This document shows positions 13,433 through 16,335 of a stretch of 16,335 nt of DNA, piece by piece. Both the position numbers and the translations under genes were made by a program. The notes under the pieces are model-generated. The model was not told the DNA's origin, did not search any database, and was given only the letters and a program-made list of their open reading frames with translations. How positions within the stretch are numbered: the first letter of the stretch is position 1; the number at the start of each line of letters is the position of its first letter. The stretch lies in contig DASTWM010000266.1 in NCBI GenBank assembly GCA_035765855.1, forward strand, positions 1 through 16,335. Direction: 5' to 3'. The DNA is from DASTWM01 sp035765855. GTDB lineage: Bacteria; Chloroflexota; Chloroflexia; Chloroflexales; Roseiflexaceae.

Positions 13433-13455
13433 AGATTTCCTCAAAACCGTGGTTC

Positions 13456-14406
13456 TTAATCCATATGCTTCGCGTCCTTCGCGTCCTTCGCGGATCGTAA
13501 CGCCTGCGCCTCGACAATCGTCTGCGCCATGCGAATATTCGCCGCGTCGATCATCTTGCCGTCAACCATGATCGCGCCGCGCCCTTCCGCCTGCGCCTGC
13601 CGGTAGGCAGCGACAACCTTTTCAGCCCATGCGATTTCTTCAGCCGACGGCGCGAAAATCTGGTTGACTGTCGCCAGTTGGCCGGGGTGAATACATTGCT
13701 TGCCATCGAAGCCCATGGCCCGCGCGATACGGCATGCCCGTTCCAACCCCTCCTGATCGCGGATGCCAGCGAACGGCCCGTCCATGCAGCGCAGGCCATG
13801 GGCGCGCGCCGCCACGACAATCGACTGCATGACATAATGCCAGCGGTGGCCGGGGTACACAGCGTCGTTGGCGTCGAACTCACCGATGCTGGCGAGCGGC
13901 ATGCGCACCGACGCGGCGTAATCGCCCGGCCCGTAGATCAGTGCCTCCAGGCGCGGCGAGGCCGCCGCGATCTCGCGCACGTTCATGCAGCCCTGCGCGG
14001 TCTCGATTTGCGCCTCGATACCGATCTGGTTAGACAAGCCTTGCCGCATAGCGATCTGCGTCAGCAGCGTATCGACGAACTGCACGTCGGCGGCGCGGTT
14101 GGCCTTGGGTAGCATGACCAGATCGATGTGCGCGCCGACCGCCTCGACGACTTCGATGATGTCGCGGTAGGCCCATGGCGTGTCCAGGCCGTTCATGCGG
14201 AACATGCGCACGCGCCCGCCCCAATCCAGTTCGTTGAACGCCTGCGCGACGTTGGCGCGGCTTTGTTCTTTGTCGTTCGGCGCGACGGCGTCTTCCAGGT
14301 CGATGCACACGGCGTCCGCTTCGCTGCGGGCGGCCTTCGTGATCATGTCGGGGCGCGAGGCCGGAACGAACAGCATGCTGCGTGTCAGGCGTGTTGGTCT
14401 GCTCAT
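13456..14406 (-). CDS. CitE/HpcH-type CoA-ester lyase, malyl-/methylmalyl-/citramalyl-CoA lyase-like, 316 aa
   Basis: A TIM-barrel, Mg-dependent lyase that cleaves a 3-hydroxyacyl-CoA to acetyl- or propionyl-CoA plus glyoxylate or pyruvate. SMLFVPASRPDMITKAA opens the domain, then CIDLEDAVAPNDKEQSR (34-50). MNGLDTPWAYRDIIEVVEAV and DLVMLPKANRAADV resemble Mcl (malyl/beta-methylmalyl-CoA lyase) more than citrate lyase CitE. Predicted metal ligands are Glu135 (QIETAQG) and Asp162 (GPGDYAAS), 27 apart. CIHPGQLATVN is also typical. The last 13 residues (RSAKDAKDAKHMD) come from a CGCGAAGGA repeat phrase. The start at 14406 follows GGTGGTGAAAC, which is itself the end of a repeat phrase. It is followed by MaoC. 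Substrates among malyl-, methylmalyl-, citramalyl- and HMG-CoA cannot be separated by eye. Confidence 0.88.
   Translation of the reverse strand: MSRPTRLTRSMLFVPASRPDMITKAARSEADAVCIDLEDAVAPNDKEQSRANVAQAFNELDWGGRVRMFRMNGLDTPWAYRDIIEVVEAVGAHIDLVMLPKANRAADVQFVDTLLTQIAMRQGLSNQIGIEAQIETAQGCMNVREIAAASPRLEALIYGPGDYAASVRMPLASIGEFDANDAVYPGHRWHYVMQSIVVAARAHGLRCMDGPFAGIRDQEGLERACRIARAMGFDGKQCIHPGQLATVNQIFAPSAEEIAWAEKVVAAYRQAQAEGRGAIMVDGKMIDAANIRMAQTIVEAQALRSAKDAKDAKHMD
13467..13497 (-). repeat. CGCGAAGGA tandem phrase inside the CoA-lyase 3' end
   Basis: The plus strand has CTTCGCGTCCTTCGCGTCCT then TCGCGGATC, a 9-bp tandem. In gene sense it is CGCGAAGGACGCGAAGGACG and onward, encoding SAKDAKDAK. It has the purine-rich 3'-side polarity seen elsewhere. 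Confidence 0.85.
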
Positions 14407-14408
14407 GT

Positions 14409-14510
14409 TTCACCACCAAGGCACAAAGGACACAAAGTTGTAGTTTTTACCGCAGAGGCTCAGAGGACGCAGAGTGAGTTATAAGGTATGAATTATGAGT
14501 TATGAGTTGC
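14409..14510 (-). repeat. Three stacked 5'-side repeat phrases before the CoA-lyase gene
   Basis: In gene sense, order toward the start codon: a CTCATAAC-type phrase (14475-14510), then a CTCTGCGTCC-type phrase followed by GGTAAAAA (14444-14475), then CTTTGTGTCCTTTGTGCCTT followed by GGTGGTG (14409-14436). All three are the pyrimidine-rich or complementary faces. The last supplies GGTGG just upstream of the ATG. Confidence 0.85.
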
Positions 14511-14528
14511 ATCACAGCAAATATCAAA

Positions 14529-14555
14529 GAGATGCTTCACTTCGTCAGCATGACA
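14529..14555. repeat. Half REP-like element
   Basis: GAGATGCTTCACTTCGTCAG then CATGACA is identical to 13404-13431 except for one missing T. No matching left arm is found nearby. It lies centrally in the yvcK to CoA-lyase spacer. Confidence 0.88.
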
Positions 14556-14596
14556 ATGTCTTCTATGGCTTCACTCAACGCGCATAACGTATCATG

Positions 14597-14700
14597 TTCC
14601 TTCGTACCTTCGTGTCTTCGTGGTTCAAAACCCTTACCACAACACTCATAACTCATAATTCTCCTTCGTGCTCTTCGTGCCTTCGTGGTTCAAAACCTCG
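14597..14700 (-). repeat. 3'-side repeat phrases overlapping the yvcK-like gene end
   Basis: Two CACGAAGG-type phrases (14597-14635 and 14661-14700) share CTTCGTGGTTCAAAACC on the plus strand, and flank a GAGTTATGAG-type phrase (14643-14662). In gene sense the inner copy and the GAGTTAT phrase lie inside the reading frame, encoding NHEGTKSTKENYEL; the outer copy follows the stop. Confidence 0.88.
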
Positions 14701-15674
14701 CGCAGCACCTCGCGCAGAGCGTCGGGGCTGTGCCGCACGGTGTCCTGCTTGTTCCAGATGGCGCGTTTCTGCCCGACGCCTTCCGTCAGGTCGCGCACCA
14801 GCGGGCGCACGCCGAGCGCGGCGATGGCATTGATTTCGTCGTCGTCAGGCTGGAGCAGAAATAATCCCTCGGCTTCGTACTGGCGCAGCGCCGCCGGGTC
14901 GGGCTGGCTGCGATTGATCACCGCCACGTCCACCACGCCCGGCCCAACCAACTCCACAATCCGGCGCACATGATCAATGGTTCGGTAGCCGTCGGTCTGG
15001 CCTGGCTGTGTCGTCGTGTTGCAAACGTACACCACCTGCCCGCGCGTCTCGCGCAGCGCGTCGGCCACGCCGCTGAGCAGCAACCCGGCCAGGATCGTCG
15101 TGAACAGGCTGCCGGGGCCGAGCACGACCAGATCCGCCGCGCGGATGGCCTCCAGCACCGGCAAATAGGCGGGCGCGTCGTCGCGCAGGAACACGCGCTG
15201 GATTGGCGACTTGTTCAGGCCGCGCACGTTGACCTCGCCCTCGACAATCGTGCCGTCGGCAAGTTCGGCGCACAGGTGCGTGTCGGCGGTGGAAACCGGC
15301 AACACCTGCGCCGCACAGCCCGCCATCTGCGCCGCCCGTTCGACTGCCTGCGCGAAGTCATGGGTTACATTTGAAAGCGCGGCCAGCAGCAGGTTGCCAA
15401 ACGCCATGCCTTCAAGCTGCGGCACGCCCGCGCCGCTGAAGCGATATTGCAGCAGGTCGGCCATGAGTTGGTCGGAAGCGAAGGCCGCGATGGTGGCGCG
15501 CAGGTCGCCGGGCGCGGGAATGCCGCCGATCGAGCGCGCCAGGCCGGTCGATCGGCCCGTATCCGTCACGGCGATCACGGCGGTCAGTTGGTCGGTGAAG
15601 GCCTGGGCCGCGCGCAGCACCTGGGTTGCGCCACCGCCGCCGCCCAGCGCAACAACATGCGGCGAGCTTGACAT
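14646..15674 (-). CDS. yvcK: YvcK/CofD-like UDP-sugar-binding protein (gluconeogenesis/cell-shape factor type), 342 aa
   Basis: This is a cytoplasmic Rossmann-like protein. In model bacteria YvcK binds UDP-GlcNAc and is needed for cell shape and growth on gluconeogenic carbon; it shares its fold with CofD but is not thought to make F420. VVALGGGGGATQVL (7-20) is the nucleotide loop, PAPGDLRATIAAF is the PPGDxR segment, and GMAFGNLLLAALSNVTHDFAQAV, LCAELADGTIVEGEVNV, PIQRVFLRDDAPAY, DLVVLGPGSLFTTI and YVCNTTTQPGQTDGY are typical. The loop usually written ADDGGSSG reads TDTGRSTG here. The last 14 residues are repeat-derived. Start 15674 has AAAGG 7 nt upstream; ATG 15692 lacks one. It is divergent from nagA. 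Confidence 0.9.
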   Translation of the reverse strand: MSSSPHVVALGGGGGATQVLRAAQAFTDQLTAVIAVTDTGRSTGLARSIGGIPAPGDLRATIAAFASDQLMADLLQYRFSGAGVPQLEGMAFGNLLLAALSNVTHDFAQAVERAAQMAGCAAQVLPVSTADTHLCAELADGTIVEGEVNVRGLNKSPIQRVFLRDDAPAYLPVLEAIRAADLVVLGPGSLFTTILAGLLLSGVADALRETRGQVVYVCNTTTQPGQTDGYRTIDHVRRIVELVGPGVVDVAVINRSQPDPAALRQYEAEGLFLLQPDDDEINAIAALGVRPLVRDLTEGVGQKRAIWNKQDTVRHSPDALREVLREVLNHEGTKSTKENYEL

Positions 15675-15712
15675 GAAAATGCCTTTCGTCATAGGAAGTA
15701 AATGAGAAATCT

Positions 15713-15728
15713 ATGGTCAGTATACCAT
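15713..15728. promoter_or_regulatory. Palindrome ATGGTcagtatACCAT in the yvcK/nagA divergent region
   Basis: A 5-bp perfect dyad with a 6-bp centre lies 39 bp upstream of the yvcK start and 98 bp upstream of nagA. The TGGT...ACCA arms resemble GntR-type amino-sugar operators (NagR/DasR), but the spacing (6 rather than 4) differs and no regulator gene is in view. It is a candidate only. Confidence 0.3.
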
Positions 15729-15750
15729 CTGTGGGCCACGTCGCAGCAGT

Positions 15751-15779
15751 TTGCCGCCGCTACAAAGCTGTGGTACTCT
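15751..15779 (+). promoter_or_regulatory. Weak candidate promoter for nagA
   Basis: TTGCCG (15751-15756) and TACTCT (15774-15779) are separated by 17 bp, with a TG just before the -10. Matches are 4/6 and 3/6. The position suits a leader of about 40 nt before nagA. Confidence 0.22.
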
Positions 15780-15825
15780 GTCGACATCGTTATGCAATTC
15801 CAGCGCGCTTGCAAGGACAGGCTCC

Positions 15826-16335
15826 ATGAACAAGACGATGCTCAGCGGGCCAGTCCTGCTCCCTGATGCGCAGATCGTCGATGCAACAGTGCAGATCGAA
15901 GGCGGCCAGGTCGCGGCGGTGACGCGCGGGGCCGACCCGGCGGCAGACTTCACGACGCGCGGCGTGATTGCGCCAGGCATGATCGATCTTCAGCTCAACG
16001 GCGGCTGGGGCCACGACTTTACCAGCGACGGGCGCACCGTTGCCGCTGTTGCCGCGCGGCTGCCTGCCACCGGCGTCACGTCGTTCGTGCCGACTGTGAT
16101 TACGTCGCCATGGGCGCTGTACGAGCAGCGTTTAGCTGAAATTGCGGCGGCCAGCCGTGAAGCGCGTGGCGCGCAGGTGCTCGGCGTGCATCTGGAAGGC
16201 CCATTTCTTAACCCGAACTGCTCCGGCGCGCATGACCCGGCCTTGCTGCGCCCGATTGATCTTGCTGCATTCGCCGGTTGGATCGACCACCCGCTGGTGC
16301 GCATTGTGACGCTTGCGCCGGAACTGCCCGCCGCG
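15826..16335 (+). CDS. nagA: N-acetylglucosamine-6-phosphate deacetylase, 5' part (170 codons, cut by window edge)
   Basis: An amidohydrolase that removes the acetyl group from GlcNAc-6-phosphate, giving glucosamine-6-phosphate for glycolysis or cell-wall precursor recycling. The opening MLSGPVLLPDAQIVDATVQI is the small beta-sandwich. VIAPGMIDLQLNGGWGHDF (47-65) has the Q-x-N form of the first barrel strand seen in NagA (Gln56/Asn58), instead of the H-x-H of most amidohydrolases. GVTSFVPTVITS follows, and VLGVHLEGPFLNP (118-130) carries the metal-binding Glu124. No stop is reached, and the remaining about 55% lies beyond the window. The start at 15826 has AAGGA 8 nt upstream. It is divergent from yvcK, which fits a shared UDP-GlcNAc/amino-sugar theme. 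Confidence 0.9.
   Translation, partial: MNKTMLSGPVLLPDAQIVDATVQIEGGQVAAVTRGADPAADFTTRGVIAPGMIDLQLNGGWGHDFTSDGRTVAAVAARLPATGVTSFVPTVITSPWALYEQRLAEIAAASREARGAQVLGVHLEGPFLNPNCSGAHDPALLRPIDLAAFAGWIDHPLVRIVTLAPELPAA

Noticed and set aside
1..16335. tRNA or rRNA genes
   Set aside because: No cloverleaf with a recognisable T-loop (GGTTCRANYCC context) or rRNA core sequence was seen on either strand by eye.

Overview
The window is a high-GC (about 60%) bacterial chromosome segment with 17 genes. Nothing in it marks a plasmid, phage or insertion sequence. The gene styles suggest a Chloroflexota-like organism: a livKHMGF set, a fused HPPK-DHPS, a YvcK protein with a TDTGRSTG loop, and spacers full of short dispersed repeat phrases. 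This assignment is an inference from family resemblance, not a measured placement.

Layout, left to right. (1) Minus strand: a pteridine-reductase-like SDR, then a small DUF6494-type protein. (2) Plus strand, about 1379-6592: a complete branched-chain amino acid or related ABC importer, livK-livH-livM-livG-livF. The last three genes are tightly overlapped, while the livK/livH and livH/livM spacers hold repeat arrays. (3) A bifunctional folate gene (HPPK-DHPS) that converges, with a 3-bp gap, on a minus-strand group: a compact DNA methyltransferase, an AT-rich orphan gene, a DinB-like protein and glucose-6-phosphate isomerase. (4) A plus-strand HAD phosphatase, divergent from pgi. (5) A minus-strand run: yvcK-like, a malyl/citramalyl-CoA lyase-like enzyme, then a MaoC-type hydratase. 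(6) The 5' part of nagA, divergent from yvcK and cut by the right edge.

Functional links. The SDR has the Asp-Tyr-Lys triad of PTR1/FolM pterin reductases and the window also holds HPPK-DHPS, so pterin/folate chemistry appears twice. The MaoC and CoA-lyase genes look like a two-step hydrate-and-cleave module for a methyl-branched C5-CoA ester, which could relate to branched-chain carbon entering through Liv. The yvcK/nagA pair joins a predicted UDP-sugar-binding cell-wall/carbon regulator with amino-sugar catabolism.

The most unusual feature lies between the genes. At least eight gene boundaries carry short, internally periodic repeat phrases with a consistent polarity. Read in the gene's own direction, purine-rich phrases follow stop codons (GCAGATGAACGCCGATGAA, CACGAAGGCACGAAG, GAGTTATGAGTTAT, AGAACGCAGAACGC). 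Pyrimidine-rich or complementary phrases precede start codons (CTCTGCGTCTCTGCGG, CTTTGTGCCTTGGTGG, CATAACTCACAACTC). REP-like palindromes (TGTCAT...ATGACA) sit in the middle of several spacers. In two genes the phrases run into the reading frame and encode the C-terminal tail; in one gene the start codon lies inside a phrase.
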